From positions 569,001 through 633,000 of the forward strand of contig NW_024735381.1 of NCBI RefSeq assembly GCF_018991925.1: 64,000 nucleotides of DNA, read 5' to 3'. Positions within the stretch are counted from its first letter, which is position 1; each line of letters opens with the position of its first letter. The translations under genes and the position numbers were made by a program. Origin of the DNA: Homarus americanus (taxonomy: Eukaryota > Arthropoda > Malacostraca > Decapoda > Nephropidae). Positions 49,447-62,967 of this stretch are shown one piece after another. The notes beneath the pieces were generated by a model, which saw only the letters and a list, made by a program, of their open reading frames with translations, was not told the origin of the DNA and made no database searches.

Positions 49447-50001
49447 CTTATTATAACAAGAACATTAAATTTGTATTGTATTTTTAGGTATTTATTTGAT
49501 TTCCTTTCTTTTTATTTCTCTATATTTTTATTTGGACATTTATTTTACTATTTATCTTTTGAGTGAATCATTCGCTGTTTTATTATATTTTTTAAGTAAA
49601 TATATTATCACACCTGTTCATTTATTCTTCATTTAATATTCACTCATCTATTCATCTTTATTGGCACATATCATCCAGAGAAATTATCTCATGTTTTTTT
49701 TTTGTATCAAGTTTCCAATATACTCTTCGGAGATGGCCCGTCACTTATCAAAACAATGACCAAACAGCCTCATTTACCCTTAGTTCTGTCAATAGGCGTC
49801 CCTTACTGTCAATATCTTCACCTTTTTATTTTATTTACAAATTTGAGTATTTTAGGAGACAGAAACTCAATATATTCCACATAAAGCCCCAGGGAGCTTT
49901 AAAGTATATAAGGCAAGTCTTTTTTGTTTAATTTTGACTTATAATAGAGCACCAATGATCTATAATGACCAACTGAGCACCAAGGATTTCCATCGCTCTT
50001 A

Positions 50002-50005
<4 letters not shown>

Positions 50006-50049
<44 letters not shown>
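50006..50049. repeat. (GA)n microsatellite
   Basis: About 21 GA units. Confidence 0.95.
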
Positions 50050-50051
<2 letters not shown>

Positions 50052-51417
50052 AACCACTACCGTAAGATTGTTAATTAAAATCAGATGAAGACAACGGTGT
50101 CACAAGGAGTAATAATATCGGCCCACTCGTGACCTCGACTATGACTCTCCAACAAACCTTTTCCCAGTAACTACGACACAATATCACTACAGAGTTACCT
50201 TAGTTACCTAGGAATATAAGAGACACATTGACTTTAACACTGATTTTATTTTTTTTTAGATTAGACTAAAATTTTGGTGTTTTGTGACAAATATATAAAC
50301 AAATCAGATAACGATACGCATTATTAAGGGTTAATTTGGTGTTGAAATTCTGCAGGTAAGGGGTTTAGGTGGACCACTGACTCATAACGGTCACAGGAGA
50401 CAAACTAACTGATGTGATGGAAAACAACAACACGTGAATGTAATGTAGGTAGATGAGTTTGCTTAGTGCCGTAGTCGCTGGAGTCATTTGCGGCAAACAC
50501 CGTAGCCGGACAGAACTTCCTAATGTCTTCATAAACTCTATGTATTTCTCAAGGTGAGGCCAAGGGAGTAAGAGGTAGGAAAGTAGAGTCTCTCGCCGCC
50601 ACGTCCCACATTTTTAACAGTTATTCCTGGACCGGGAGACCCATACAAAAACAAAGTGTGCGATTAACTACTCTAAATTCCAGTTATTCAGCGTCCTGTG
50701 ATTGGTTGCTTTATCAGAGGACATATCCTAAATACTTGGGAATATTATTTTGTGTTTAACAGACAAGGTATACCAGCGTTACGGCCTCACAACAGAGCCT
50801 GGCGTAGTGGGCAACATAGGGTTATCAGCTCCCTCGCTCCCCCATACATCACAAACTTTTACCCATCGTCTCAAGTCCCCCCCTTATTGTAAACTTGTGA
50901 GAGCCGCCTTGACGCTGATCTCCTGAATAACTTTGGCTGAGCATCGACAACAGTTTAAAATTTCCACGAAGACTGTGCAGCAGGTGTACACTATATTAGT
51001 ACACCGCGCAGCTGTAAAAAAAAACTTCAAAACTAAGAAACTACATAATTAACAAACCATTAATTAGATGTGACAAACTAATTACCTGTAACACTATACA
51101 TACCGTTTAATTGAATTGCCCCAAATTTCTACCTTCCATCACCTTTTCTTTTTCATAATGGGTGTATGTGGCTGCTGCAATACTAACACGCCAATTTTTT
51201 GACTCTTGGATCTCGAATCAACTAGGATCATTGCCATCTGATCTCTTCTCTGGTCGACGCTTTGCTTCCTTTAACTTCCACGTAACTCCTGTATGTGGAA
51301 CTGTTTAACTACGTATCTAACCATTTGCCACACGACCCTACTGTCCTTACACCTCTTCACTACATTATTCTTAGGAGGGAATTTTAAAGTATACAACACA
51401 AAATGATTCAGTTCTTA

Positions 51418-51441
51418 CACACACACACACACACACACACA
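51418..51441. repeat. (CA)n microsatellite
   Basis: About 12 CA units. Confidence 0.95.
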
Positions 51442-52304
51442 ATACTAGTGACGTCGAGACCGTTTCTTTGTCTTTACTTGAACTTAAACAAATCATCAAA
51501 GACTCAACTCGAATTTCTAATAACAAAATTATTGTAATACACGACGTCTATCTCTTACCTGCAAACCTCCCATTATAATTACAGCTCTGTAAGATCTTCT
51601 GGTCGTGTTTTTAGCTCTCTCTCGTCTCTACCTGGGCATGTCTTCCCCCAGTACGGCTTAATGATCTTCCTTTTGTAATGTGAACTGTGACTCTCGTAGG
51701 GATTGAGTACTGCCTTGACGACAGTAATACCCTGAGTGTACTGACCTAGTGAAAAAAACTCATCTTGGCTGGTTGGGGTGGAGTCCTGCTTGTCATCGTC
51801 AGAATCATTGCAAAGCTGTTCTTCTTCAAATCACGTGTATATTTATTAACATAAGGAGTGAGGATTTGATTTCCTGTTCACCTGACAAATGTTTCTGCTC
51901 CATAGCTTATAAAAAAAATTCTGTAACTCCTCTTTCCTCTCCTCTTCTATCCGCTCAATTGGTGTCTTTCCTTTATAGAAAGACATTCCTTTCAGCTCCA
52001 TATATCTCTATAATTCCACTTCGTATGATTCCAACTCTCCCTAACCTCCATCACTCTCTCTCACTGAATCAATGTCATTACCTATTTTTCTACTGGCGCC
52101 AAGGCTACCATCTTCACTTTACCGTCGCGATGAATGAGGCTTGGGCGGTGTTCTCCCTGAATACTAAGGCAGTGAACCACCGGACTACCCTCTCCACTTA
52201 TCTACCTATACCACCTTATCTTGTATCCAACACTAACTTCGTTTAGGAGGTCTGTTTATACTCTCACACTAAGAAAAAATTTCACTTTAATCTTTCAGAT
52301 CATT

Positions 52305-52720
52305 CATTATTACTAGATTATTGAAAACTTCCTCAATTTCAGATCACCAGTTTTGTTTTCATCAGGTAATATCTGCCGCTGATCTTTCCTCTGTAAACCA
52401 CTACTGGTCCTCGTCCGTCAGGCATTTTGGGGAACCTTAATCGTGATCCTTGAAATCTCCGAAGTATTAGATAAAATATGGCACAAGTCATTTGCTTTCT
52501 AAACTTCTTTCTTAACGTTTATCTGATTCGCTGTGTTCTTCAGGCAATAATTCGCATTCTAATTTTTTCCCACCAACAGTTGTGTCTCACGGTGTTCTCT
52601 CCTCACACATCACGTTCCTTCGCTTCTTTTCTTTAAGACCGTCCTGATCTGTGCCCTTTAACCTCTAAGCCAACTCGGTCTTACGTGGATGATTCCATCA
52701 CTCTTCGTCCTGTAACTGGC
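52305..52720 (+). mobile_element. Jockey-type LINE RT core relic, YVDD still visible
   Basis: Read on the plus strand with frameshifts: near 52402-52434, YWSSSVRHFGE (recalled HSWSSSLRDFGE); at 52449-52487, LEISEVLDKIWHK (recalled LDISKAFDRVWHK, with the first catalytic Asp now Glu); near 52576-52610, NSCVSRCS in the place of NSGVPQGS; and at 52679-52702, SYVDDSIT, the counterpart of the YADD catalytic box. Stops occur between all blocks. Order and spacing follow RT motifs A, B and C, so this is a genuine but highly diverged RT core. Upstream sequence to about 51.9 kb may belong to the same element but is not recognisable. Confidence 0.65.
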
Positions 52721-52782
52721 GTCCGTGTTCCGTGACGAATTCTCCTACTCTCCTACTCTCTCTCTCTCTTGTATGTATTTCA

Positions 52783-52785
<3 letters not shown>

Positions 52786-52834
<49 letters not shown>
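52786..52834. repeat. (GT)n microsatellite
   Basis: About 23 GT units, with TCTCTCTC upstream. Confidence 0.95.
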
Positions 52835-52837
<3 letters not shown>

Positions 52838-53080
52838 CGAAATCACAAACTATAAAGAACAATTCTCTCAGTACCATTCGGTGATATAGAAACTAAGTCA
52901 ATTTGCACTTTTTTATATTCTCTATTTTTTAAAGTTTCAAACCAATTCTATCCATTTATACGTTCATGGTGAATTGAAAACTTACCAAAACTGTGAACTA
53001 TTTGTTTGGCCATCAAAATATTTATTTTTATGAAATATTTTAAGGAATTAAATAAAAGTTATCAATGATATACAAGATGA

Positions 53081-53091
53081 CACACACACAC

Positions 53092-53141
<50 letters not shown>
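53081..53141. repeat. (CA)n microsatellite
   Basis: CA units with one TTACA interruption. Confidence 0.95.
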
Positions 53142-53143
<2 letters not shown>

Positions 53144-55191
53144 TGTTTGAAGAATATTTGTTGACACTTAAAACCTACACGTACGAGTATAATGTATAAG
53201 ACAAACGTAATATTTCAAGAACATTACATTAACAGTTCAGAGATAAAATATGTGAAGAATATAATGAGAAGACGACCGCATAATATATTTCAGAGCCATA
53301 GATTATATTATACTTTATCTCTCCTGTTCATTATTTGTGATGGAATTAACTTTGTATTAAATTCTAATACATTAATACTAAAACATGTATAATTAATTGT
53401 TATTTAAACCCGGTATTTAGAGATAAACCATAAATTTTGTAATTGTTTTAATACATACAATTACGTTCACGACGCACAGACCAAGGTATTGTGTCATTCA
53501 GTGTTGTATATCACTAAGTTGCACGTGTGTGATATTGTCATCTCTAATAGTAATAAAATAGTAATCGTATCAATCTGTTGTGTCTCCTTTGCATCTATAT
53601 GGTACAAGTATTAGAAAATATCGGGATGAAACGATTTTATTTCTCATCCTTACCATCTTTTTCCTCTGGTAGAAAGACAACCATAGACTCTACCTACATT
53701 CACTGCCATTCTTTCTCTGTAATTGGTATCTATATCTCTGTGTTCTGCTGTGGTACTCCCCTTCTGCAGGATGGTGTTAAGAGATCTGTCTAGTTTATCC
53801 TTGTTACTTCACACAACATAAGCAGGACGCCCATCCTCTAAAACCACTCACTTCCTGGTCAGTAACGCACACAGCTGCTTGCAGGGTGTTCGTCTCCCTC
53901 TACTCTCTTCCACGCCCCATCCATCCATCTCCCTTTATCTTTCCCGCTCGCCCTTCTAATGTCAACCTCTGATGAATACACTCATTTTATTTCCTGGTAT
54001 CTCAATATATATATAAAAAAAAAGTTGTGTGTTTTTAAACATATTTTATGAAGATTTAAGTAAGGTTCAGGTAGCTGTGATTTTCAATGAGAATTTAATT
54101 ATATTGGTTGATTATAACACAAAGATAGAGAGGAAAGAAGCCAGGTACAGGACCTCATGAACTGGGTCATAGAAGTTAAAGAAGATAAAGGTTGGGTGAT
54201 TTATGTAACGGCAACGAGATGATGATAGCAAATTCATGACCTAAGGGGATCTTTATACAGGAGTTTTACCATAGAATATTAAACACAATAGTGTAACGAG
54301 TCATGTGGGTTATAACCTGTTTCAGAATATATGAATATGTTAGTGACCCAAACTGTGTGTGTGTTTGTGACCCAGTACTATGACCTGTAAGGCTAAACTT
54401 TAAGAGATTTAAAAGAAGATTTTGGATAAGGTTAAATAGGATTTAGGGAAGATAAGGTCCAGTAAGGATGAAGCTACAATATTTTTACAGGAAGGAGTTC
54501 ACAACTTCACACACAAGAACAAAATAACAGGAATAAAATAAATTATGTTGGATGCTAGAGAAATACTTATAGTAAAAGAGTGAGGGCAAAATAAGACTGA
54601 CTGGGATGCAAATTAAATTTTAAATGAAATGAATATAAGAAGAAAGTGTGACAGATGAAGTGAAACTTATAATCAACTACAAAAGTAATCAGGTTAAAGG
54701 AGAGTTTATAAAATAAGACAATAGTCGCCATTACTTACTTGTCTTTTATATCATTTATACAATCATCGTGTATATTATCGCTCACTATTTACTTTTGGTG
54801 TTGACATGTTCTTACCTCCTCCTTCACCAACACAATTCTTCCTTTTGTTAATTCCTGTTTTCCTTTACTTCTTAACCATGTACCTGTACAGTATTCCCTA
54901 CTATACTCACTTTCTCGGAACACATTTAAACCTTGTCTCTTGCCATGTCCAGCCGTTGAGAACACTTTATGTTTCCCCCACATTTGCCGCCCCTCCCCAT
55001 CACCGCCTCTATTATACTACGTCCCCATCATGTCCGTCTGTCTCTCACACTGAAGTTTTTACCAGAGTTACATGAGCCTTTTCTACCGACCAAAAGATTT
55101 TACGTTTGACGAAAGTTGTACAGTAGAATATTATTTGAATATGTTTAATTTATTTAATAATACTTAATGTGTAATATTTACTCCACAGACA

Positions 55192-55193
<2 letters not shown>
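53142..55193. other. Unassigned AT-rich DNA
   Basis: No gene recognised. Open frames at 53192-53392, 53578-53793 and 54789-55075 show no motif I know. 54050-54700 is purine-rich on the plus strand with many stops. Confidence 0.45.
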
Positions 55194-55507
<314 letters not shown>

Positions 55508-56167
55508 AGAGTTGGTGAAGGCACAGCAGGAGTTGTAACAAACTTGCTGGTGTATCACAAACTCGCTGCCGACATATCAAGTTCTCTCTAATTGGCAACT
55601 TTATAGCGCGTGCCACACTCCGCCTTCACCAATGATTTTCCGCCCGCCTAAGGTTCCAGTGCCGTCAGCACACGGTGAACATTTGTGTATCATAGAAGTT
55701 GATTCTCAAAGACGACAGGGTCGGGCTAATACTACATAAGATAACTAATGTAGGCAATGCTTAAGTATAGTAAGTGAGTCGTAGATGTCGAAAATTTCTG
55801 AAGACATTGGACAATAGCGAAACAATAAACCAAAGTTGTTTAGCGAAGAGTGAAATTGTCTGAGGGAGTAGAGAGAGAGAACACCATGTACCTGGAGTGG
55901 ACAACACCGCCGGCGAGGTTCTTCCTGCTGTTTTATTTACTGAAAGCTCTTGTTTGACGAGTTATGGTAATTTACATAAATGTGATAATTTTTTTTAAGA
56001 TTAATAGCGTTTTCTGGAAAAAATTTGAAGATCCATATTTTCAAGAAAGATTAACGGAGAATTGGTTCACTAAATAAAGATTGTTTACAGTAAATATTGA
56101 TGTGTCAGAGGAGAGGCACTTAAAACCCTAAATGTTGAAGCAAATAACAACATCTAAAGTCAAAACA

Positions 56168-56168
<1 letters not shown>

Positions 56169-56208
<40 letters not shown>
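56169..56208. repeat. (CA)n microsatellite
   Basis: About 19 CA units. Confidence 0.95.
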
Positions 56209-56678
56209 GCAACGTATGCATATTCTCTCATCACACCCCCACTTCCCCTCCCATATAGCCACTCACCCCGTTCCCTCCTCTGCCCCTACCCTCCCCCCCC
56301 TCCCCTCCCCAGACATAACTATTAGCGGGTATTTGTTCTGTACTTCCTTGGTTAACTTGCTCTTGGTATATTCCCCAGCTAGGAAATAGTTTACCAACAT
56401 TACCATTGACATTACTAGCTGTGTGTGTGTGTGTTATGTCCATATGATCGAATCTATTTCTCTTAGAGTTGACCAGTTCACCAGGTCTACTTCATAAGGG
56501 TTCATGGAATAGTTGACGGCCCAAACCCGAATCCTGTCATGGTTCCTTCTGATGACTTCATGTTTGTTGTTTTGTATTGTTGCAATTTTAGTAGTGTGTG
56601 ATTGTTATGTTAGTGTTTGTTGGTTTTAGGCTGTAATGTCTTTTGAGTTTGTAAGATTCCCCTTTTTATTATTCAGTG

Positions 56679-56691
56679 TGTGTGTGTTTGT

Positions 56692-56732
<41 letters not shown>
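56679..56732. repeat. (GT)n microsatellite with TTTG interruptions
   Basis: GT blocks with two evenly spaced GTTTGT interruptions. Confidence 0.95.
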
Positions 56733-56737
<5 letters not shown>

Positions 56738-57366
56738 GTATCTTGATGATAAACCAAAGTCTATGGAGTAATATTATATATGAACGCCTCAAGTGATGGA
56801 TTACTTATAAAACTTCCTAAACACGGAAGTTGAGACTTTAACTGACACAAGCTTCCTGATGAAACAATACACACGAGGATTTAATGCAGTAATGTTTATC
56901 GTTTTCCGGTAAAGTTACAGAAAAGTTTGATTAAACAATAAACACGACTGATACAAATTGTATTACTCGACTCAAGAGACACAGCGATTGGCATTACAAT
57001 ATCCAGCATAAGTCAATATGCCAATAGACGGAAAAAACAATTTGCACTTACAACGATGAAAATTGGTGTTAAATTCTGAATTTCTATTTCATAGGACATT
57101 ACTCGAAGGATTTTTATTTCAAAACACCGCCAAAGTGCCATTAAGTATTGGTGAGTTTTATCACTCAACTTAGCGTTTGACGACATTGGGTAAAAATCTA
57201 TAGAAGTATCTGCGGTAAGTAGGTTAAGAACAGGCCATAAGACGCCCCCTGCCGCCACCAGAGACCCCCGCGGCTCATAAACTTTATAAAAACACCACAA
57301 CCATTTCCCCCCAAACTTCACCACTCTCCCATAAGCTGATTTGGTGATCAACTCTGTCCTAAGTTT

Positions 57367-57368
<2 letters not shown>

Positions 57369-57423
<55 letters not shown>

Positions 57424-57424
57424 G

Positions 57425-57463
<39 letters not shown>
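57369..57463. repeat. (GT)n with central (GC)n interruption
   Basis: About 40 GT units broken by GCGCGCG and one CGTG. The alternating purine-pyrimidine tract has potential to adopt Z-DNA. A (CT)n tract follows at 57546-57566. Confidence 0.95.
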
Positions 57464-57859
57464 TATTCATTGTACTTACTTCTCTATTAGTCCTATATTC
57501 TTAATAAAGTTTTTCTTGATACAGAGGAACTAGAAACACACACACTCTCTCTCTCTCTCTCTCTCCGTCCCTTCCCTATAGCGTGTACACTCTAGCCATA
57601 CTTCCAGTCAATGTTCTTCCTCTCATCTACTCCTGTTGACTTACTGTTCTTGAGTTAACTTACCGCCAATCTTACCTACTCCTTCCTGATTACTTTACCT
57701 CCTTTATCTCAAGCCACCACGACCTAAACGCGATAATTCCCCTTCTCTCTCTCATCTATTTTACTGAAGAGTTTATCAAAATATTCTCACCATCTTCATT
57801 TGCCTGGTTGTTTTGATACTGCCAGTGGGGTTAGGTTAGGTTATACTTCCTAAGAATTT

Positions 57860-58200
57860 ATTTTATACAATCCGTCCATCTTGTTCTCGGTCTTCTTGTA
57901 TAATTATTTTTCCTCTCGACTTCCGGTTCCAACGTTTATCTGGAATTCTATTTACGTTTCTCAACCGTCTCATCAGGGAGCCTTCAGTCCTCCTCCTCAC
58001 TCTACGCTGCCTCCTCTTATATCCTTGCGTTTCTGTTTTGTTTCCTATGGTCTTTCCAGTAGCTGTTCTCTTCGGATTTATTGTTCTTTCTTTAGTCTGC
58101 CTCGTGTGTCGTTGTCATTAGCCCATGATTTCGAGCCACACAGTAAAACAGGTGTTAATACAAATACATCCTTTTTACTCTTGCCGGTACGAGTGGATCC
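57860..58200 (-). mobile_element. RTE-type LINE, post-RT C-terminal pseudogene
   Basis: On the minus strand, 58200-58085 is open and reads KSKKDVFVLTPVLLCGSKSW, matching the recalled post-RT block of RTE-like ORF2 (KxxxFxTLVxPVLLYGSETW), followed by DTRGRLKKE. About 220 bp further, after stops and at least one frameshift, 57900-57862 reads RRPRTRWTDCIK, the recalled GRPRxRWxDCIK near the ORF2 end. The gap agrees with the usual spacing of these blocks. The RT core is not present. Confidence 0.65.
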
Positions 58201-60129
58201 TCCCAGTTTGATAAATTTTTTTTCGTTTCTCGTTCGTATTCAGTTTATTTTGCTTTACTTTTACATCAGAAATAAGTCGGTGGTCAGAGTTAAATCTTGC
58301 CATTTCTCATAACTCTTGTGTTGTTAGTTATGGAGTATTATTTAACTGACTTTTGATAATAACTGGTTGTAATTTTCTCGTGTGTATGTCAGTCCCTGTG
58401 TTTACTTATTAATTTCTTATATTTCAACTGTTTCTTAGGCAACAATTGAAGGTTTCTCATTTCTTACACTTTTTCTGAGGAATTTTATTATGAGTCAGAA
58501 ATTTTCGACGGGATTGTAATATATATAATCTACCAATCGACCACAGAAAGTATAATTATCAACAAAAATTTATCATGGAACATACACAAGACATGATATA
58601 TCCTGTATTGTAGGCTATATCCTGTTATTTTATTATATCCTGTTATTTATCTTTAAAGCTTCTGTCATTATTTTGTCGTCCATTAAAATTAATTCTTTTA
58701 TTACTGGGGTGAATATTTTGTCTGTTATTATAGCAATTTTATTTTTATTTTTTCCACTTGATCTTCTTGAGTTTCTTTAAACGTGTGAGTGAATGTATTC
58801 ATCTCTGACATCTTCCCCACACTGCACCACCAAGGCATAATTGTCTTATCTATTCTATTACTTCTAGTTTTCTTTCTATCATATCTACTATTTCTTTTAT
58901 AGTTCCTTCTGTAAATATGCCATTCCTTAGGTTATCAGTTTTGATCTGTTTTTTTTTTTCATGTTTATTCTGTGTACAGGACATACTCGTTGTTCATTCT
59001 GTTCCACGAAGTTCACTGTCTCCTATTTTGACGCTGCCAGAGCTTCTCCAAACATGTCTTACTGGGACGCCATAGTAAGGTATCTATTTCAGAGATACTG
59101 TATCGTGAGCTGAAATAAAGGTCACAGGGCCTAGATAACCAACCATATTAAAAACGTCTAATACAGTTGATCACAAAGCTCTGTCTAAATGCAGAACGTT
59201 TAAACATATAATTGTCAAATAGAAAATCGCACCAAATCAGAGGATATAAATTAGAGAATTAAAAAAAATATTTAAGAAATTTAAGTAAAATACCTTCACA
59301 ACAAGACAATCCATTAAAAGGGAAAACTACCTCATAACGCATAGGTCCTGTTCCTACGAGCTTCTACCTACGACTGAACACACTGCCAAAAGCTTATGAT
59401 GGTTATGTTCTAATGACTGATTCCTAATGCCCGAAAAGGACGGTCTGGCCACACGACCGACCTTAATCTGAGACGAGTGATCTTAAGCGTTATAGTTTTA
59501 ATTAACAGTCGTCGCATTGTAATGAGTAAAGGAGACTACTGTAGATCTATTGTAGCTGGTCACACACAACAGCCCAGTCAGTGTATTATGGTAGAGGTGA
59601 AGGTCGGGGCAGAGTGTCGGCGGTGATTGATGATGGGGGGAGGGGGGGGGGCTGTACTGTGCAGACGACAATAACAGATCTGGGAGTTTTATAACTGATA
59701 TTTCCTATGTTGTTATTGTTTTTGTTGTTGTTGTTGATATGTACATCAATACAATAGGACAGGTTTCACTGCATTAAATTAATTTATTTAACATATTGGT
59801 GGGCGACTGATTTTCTAAATGGCATTAATGGAGAATTTAATTGAGAGTTGTAAACACCGTGTTCATAGAATATCAAATTATAGTATTGTTTCAGCCGTTA
59901 AGTGAACTATTTATCTGCCCATTTCATTTAAATAAATGATTAATAAATATGTTTATAAACTGATCAAAACATAGTGATAAAATAAGTCACTGTCAACCAC
60001 TATATTACCGTACATATAATAATTAACATAATGAAGGCACAGTTGTGAAGTGTAGCTTGTATTGTGAATGACTGACGGTGGGAGGTTGTGAGAAAGATAG
60101 ATGGATAGGAGAGGTGAGGGAGAGCCATG

Positions 60130-60131
<2 letters not shown>

Positions 60132-60183
<52 letters not shown>
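60132..60183. repeat. (GA)n microsatellite
   Basis: About 25 GA units. The Ser/Leu frames here are repeat translations. Confidence 0.97.
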
Positions 60184-60186
<3 letters not shown>

Positions 60187-60274
60187 GGATGTTACACTCA
60201 AGGTAACCCAGTAGAATTAGCTCTAAATAAAACATTTTGGACGTAATATTATTGTAATACCGTGTATGAAGCAC

Positions 60275-60303
60275 AGACGGACAGACAGACAGGCAGACAG
60301 ACA
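60275..60303. repeat. (GACA)n microsatellite
   Basis: About six GACA/GGCA units. Confidence 0.9.
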
Positions 60304-60447
60304 GTTAAAAAGTTGAACTATAAACCTGTACACTCAAACCTGAATACACACCAATACAAAAGTTTGATATAAAATCATAGAAGTTATGTTAAAATGAAAA
60401 GGATTAAAAATACAATTTCAAAATACCCGATGTTATTATATGTCAGC

Positions 60448-60449
<2 letters not shown>

Positions 60450-60482
<33 letters not shown>
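60450..60482. repeat. (CA)n microsatellite
   Basis: About 16 CA units. Confidence 0.95.
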
Positions 60483-60483
<1 letters not shown>

Positions 60484-61188
60484 AATCCTCCCCGTGGCAT
60501 TGTTACATATGAAAAGACTTAAATAATTAGAAAGGTTACATCTACTGTAGTGTTAATAACTGTAACTAACTAACACGGGTATAATTATGTATACTTGATC
60601 GCCTGATTTTTATGTCCATTGATAACGATCCTTAATTCTGATATTCAGGTGGGAAAAATTGGCTGTATTTTAGTGAAGAAAAATTCATTAGATAAGACAA
60701 AATATCAAGAAAGTTTTGAAGAAGTAAACCAAAGATTAGACTCATCATTATTTTATAGATTTCATGTTGTCAAAAAATTATGAATCAATATTGAAATGTG
60801 AAATTAATAAAAATCTATTGTGATGTTATTTTACACAATGAAATGTAAAATATAAACCATTTAATTATTAAGTATGCAAAAAAAATAACATTAATTTCTA
60901 TGCATTGAGTTTATAAAAAGGCAATACATCGCTGAGTTCGAACTTTGATCTTAAGACTTCTTCACATACGACCAACGCTCGTATCTCCTGCTCTACCCCT
61001 GGTCCTGCCTAAAGTCTTTATGTGTGAAGAGGAATTTGTTTGTTGGGTGTAACCTCTCCTCCTGCACACCGCCATCGTTAGTTCAGGGGATACGGACAAC
61101 CTCTAAAGAAAAATATCCATCGAGTAGAACGTATTAATATTAGTAACAGATAAGTGAGGGAAATATGAGTTAAGTTAAGGCTGTCAGG

Positions 61189-61220
<32 letters not shown>
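61189..61220. repeat. (GT)n microsatellite
   Basis: About 15 GT units. Confidence 0.95.
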
Positions 61221-61223
<3 letters not shown>

Positions 61224-61469
61224 CATTTTAGAAATATAGGAATCTGGTCTTTGATATACTGTATATTGTAGTTTTATATTAATTTTTTTAATTGTTTTTT
61301 ATTTTGAGTTTGCTCACTCTTGTTATCTTAGTAATTTCAGAATATATAACACATGTTTGATATATACTACACTACAATATACAACAAACCTCAATATACT
61401 ATACTACTGTAATATACCTTAAGCTTAACTGCTAAAGGCTGTCCGTCGTAGCCAATGGCGACTTTAATT

Positions 61470-62920
61470 CATTATGAAATCGATGATGATGATGAGTGGT
61501 GAACTAGGGATGTTGCCGGCGGTGCCACTAGCAGACTCTATTACACATTGAGCAGGACAGCTCCGGGTTGGGTGGGAGGGCGATTGTGTCTCCTCTCCCA
61601 ACGTGTACATCTGGCTTTATTACACTCGTTCTCGAGATGTTTCACGCCTTAGGTACAGGCGGAGCACCATAGACTACGGTTTGATGCAATGGTTTCAAGG
61701 TCCTTGGGAGGAATGTTACAGTTTTTGAGCGTCATTCTGAGCTGGTCTTTGTCTTCCAGGGTTTGGACTTGGTGCCTCCTTCAAGTACACATGCTTGCAT
61801 GTCCTCATGGAAGCGCTTGAGGATTTTAAGAAATTTTGGCGGGACACCAAACTTAGAGAGAACTGTCCAGAACCAATCTACAGAGCACAATTCTGGCAAG
61901 TACTTTGCCTGCCACAGCCAAGAGAGATATACCTCGGCCGTTACCACAGATTGAATGGTCGCATTTTTTCTTGTAGATTTTCGCCATTCTTTGGGGACGC
62001 TTTCGGTAGACCAGGTGGCAAGAATGAGGTGGTGAAGACGCTGGAGGAGAAGGTAGCCTCCGCTCTTAAGGATTTCTAAAGGCACTTTTGATGTTTTTGA
62101 AGCCCATAACAGCCCGTAGGGTCTCAAAGAACTTAAGTGCTGCATCGAGTCCGGGGGCAACTCTGGGATGGTATCTAGTATGTTGGGATCAGTAGGGTTC
62201 CTTTGGTTGAGAAGTCTACCAAAGTGTCCCGCGAATCGATCCAGGATTTGCTGTTTGTCCTTGAGGAGTTCACCGCCGAGTAATCTAATTGGAGTGATGT
62301 TGCACTTGACGGGACCATGAATGGCTTTGGTGGTATTGTAGAAGCCATGATGATCGTTCAAGTTGGTGAAGCTCTGGATTTCTTGAGCTTTGGCTTACCA
62401 CCACTCGTTTTCCATGTTTCTCAGAGTCCCCTCTGCTTCGGCCCTGAGTGAGCACCAATTGGCTCTGAGTGCAGTAGATTGTGGGTTTGAGAGTAAAGCA
62501 TCGTTGGCTTTATTCTTGGTAGCAAGAAGATTGTATATGCCATCAGCGTTCTCACCGAGCCAGTCCCGGTGACGTGGTCTGGTTGTGCCGAGGATGTCCT
62601 TTGCAACTTCATATATGGACAAGCGGAGGTTGTTCCACTCATTGTCCACGTCTATTGTGTTGCTACTTAAATCGATTGTGGGTGTGGAAGGCAGACGCTC
62701 ATCTAGGGTGCTGCGGAAATTTCAACTACTGTTGGGTTTTTGACGGTTTTACAATTGAGTTTTTTGCTTGGAGGTCGAAATGGCATTTGGGGACGGATTT
62801 CGAGCCTCATCTTGAAGCGAATTAGGCCAGAAAAGGTGGAGCATTCTGCACCTCTCATAGCCCGGGTTTGGAGAACTTCTCACTGTTCACGTTGCATGAC
62901 AATGATGTAGTCGAGTAGGT
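61470..62920 (-). mobile_element. RTE/jockey-type LINE ORF2 pseudogene with deleted RT core
   Basis: Read on the minus strand: the end of the endonuclease (YWHLLDYIIVMQRE near 62910, RAMRGAECSTFSGLIRFKMR, PPSKKLNCKTVKNP); a frameshift; the linker (DVDNEWNNLRLSIYEVAKDI, RHRDWLGENADGIYNLL, SLRAEAEGTLRNMENEWW, 62649-62395); the RT entry (DHHGFYNTTKAIHGP, LLKDKQQILDRFAGHFGRLL, LDTIPELPP, EILKSGGYLLLQRLHHLIL, TESVPKEWR); and later LLSKFGVPPKFLKIL-type text with DMQACVLEGG. At about 61765 it jumps directly to the C-terminal tail (TLEDKDQLRMTLKNCNIPP, then LETIASNRSLW, KHLENECNKARCTRWERRHN) and, after another shift, to a Cys-rich end PELSCSMCNRVC. The region with the YADD box and everything between is missing. 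One nonsense change (CAA or CAG to TAA) is visible in the tail. The 3' UTR follows to about 61470. Confidence 0.85.
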
Positions 62921-62923
62921 GCC

Positions 62924-62928
<5 letters not shown>

Positions 62929-62966
<38 letters not shown>
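62929..62966. repeat. (CA)n microsatellite
   Basis: About 18 CA units, immediately upstream (in minus-strand sense) of the LINE endonuclease fragment. It marks the left limit of recognisable LINE text. Confidence 0.95.

Positions 62967-62967
<1 letters not shown>

Larger units (their letters stand above)
58201..61440. other. Unassigned DNA with GA, GACA, CA and GT arrays
   Basis: No gene recognised. A poly-G stretch lies at 59636-59650 and a (GTT)n run near 59720. The rest is AT-rich with short frames only. Confidence 0.45.

Noticed and set aside
52080..52140. GGCGCC next to TGG as an LTR-retrotransposon primer-binding site
   Set aside because: GGCGCC is palindromic and no LTR, polypurine tract or gag/pol text flanks it. 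The match to a tRNA 3' end is too short.
52130..52200. tRNA-like or SINE A-box text (GGTAGTCCGGTGGTTCACTG on the minus strand)
   Set aside because: There is no convincing B box, cloverleaf or tail. I did not find any tRNA gene in the window.
57013..57351. 112-codon minus-strand frame
   Set aside because: It has a TTG start and no domain. Its text resembles decayed non-coding repeat lines more than a protein.
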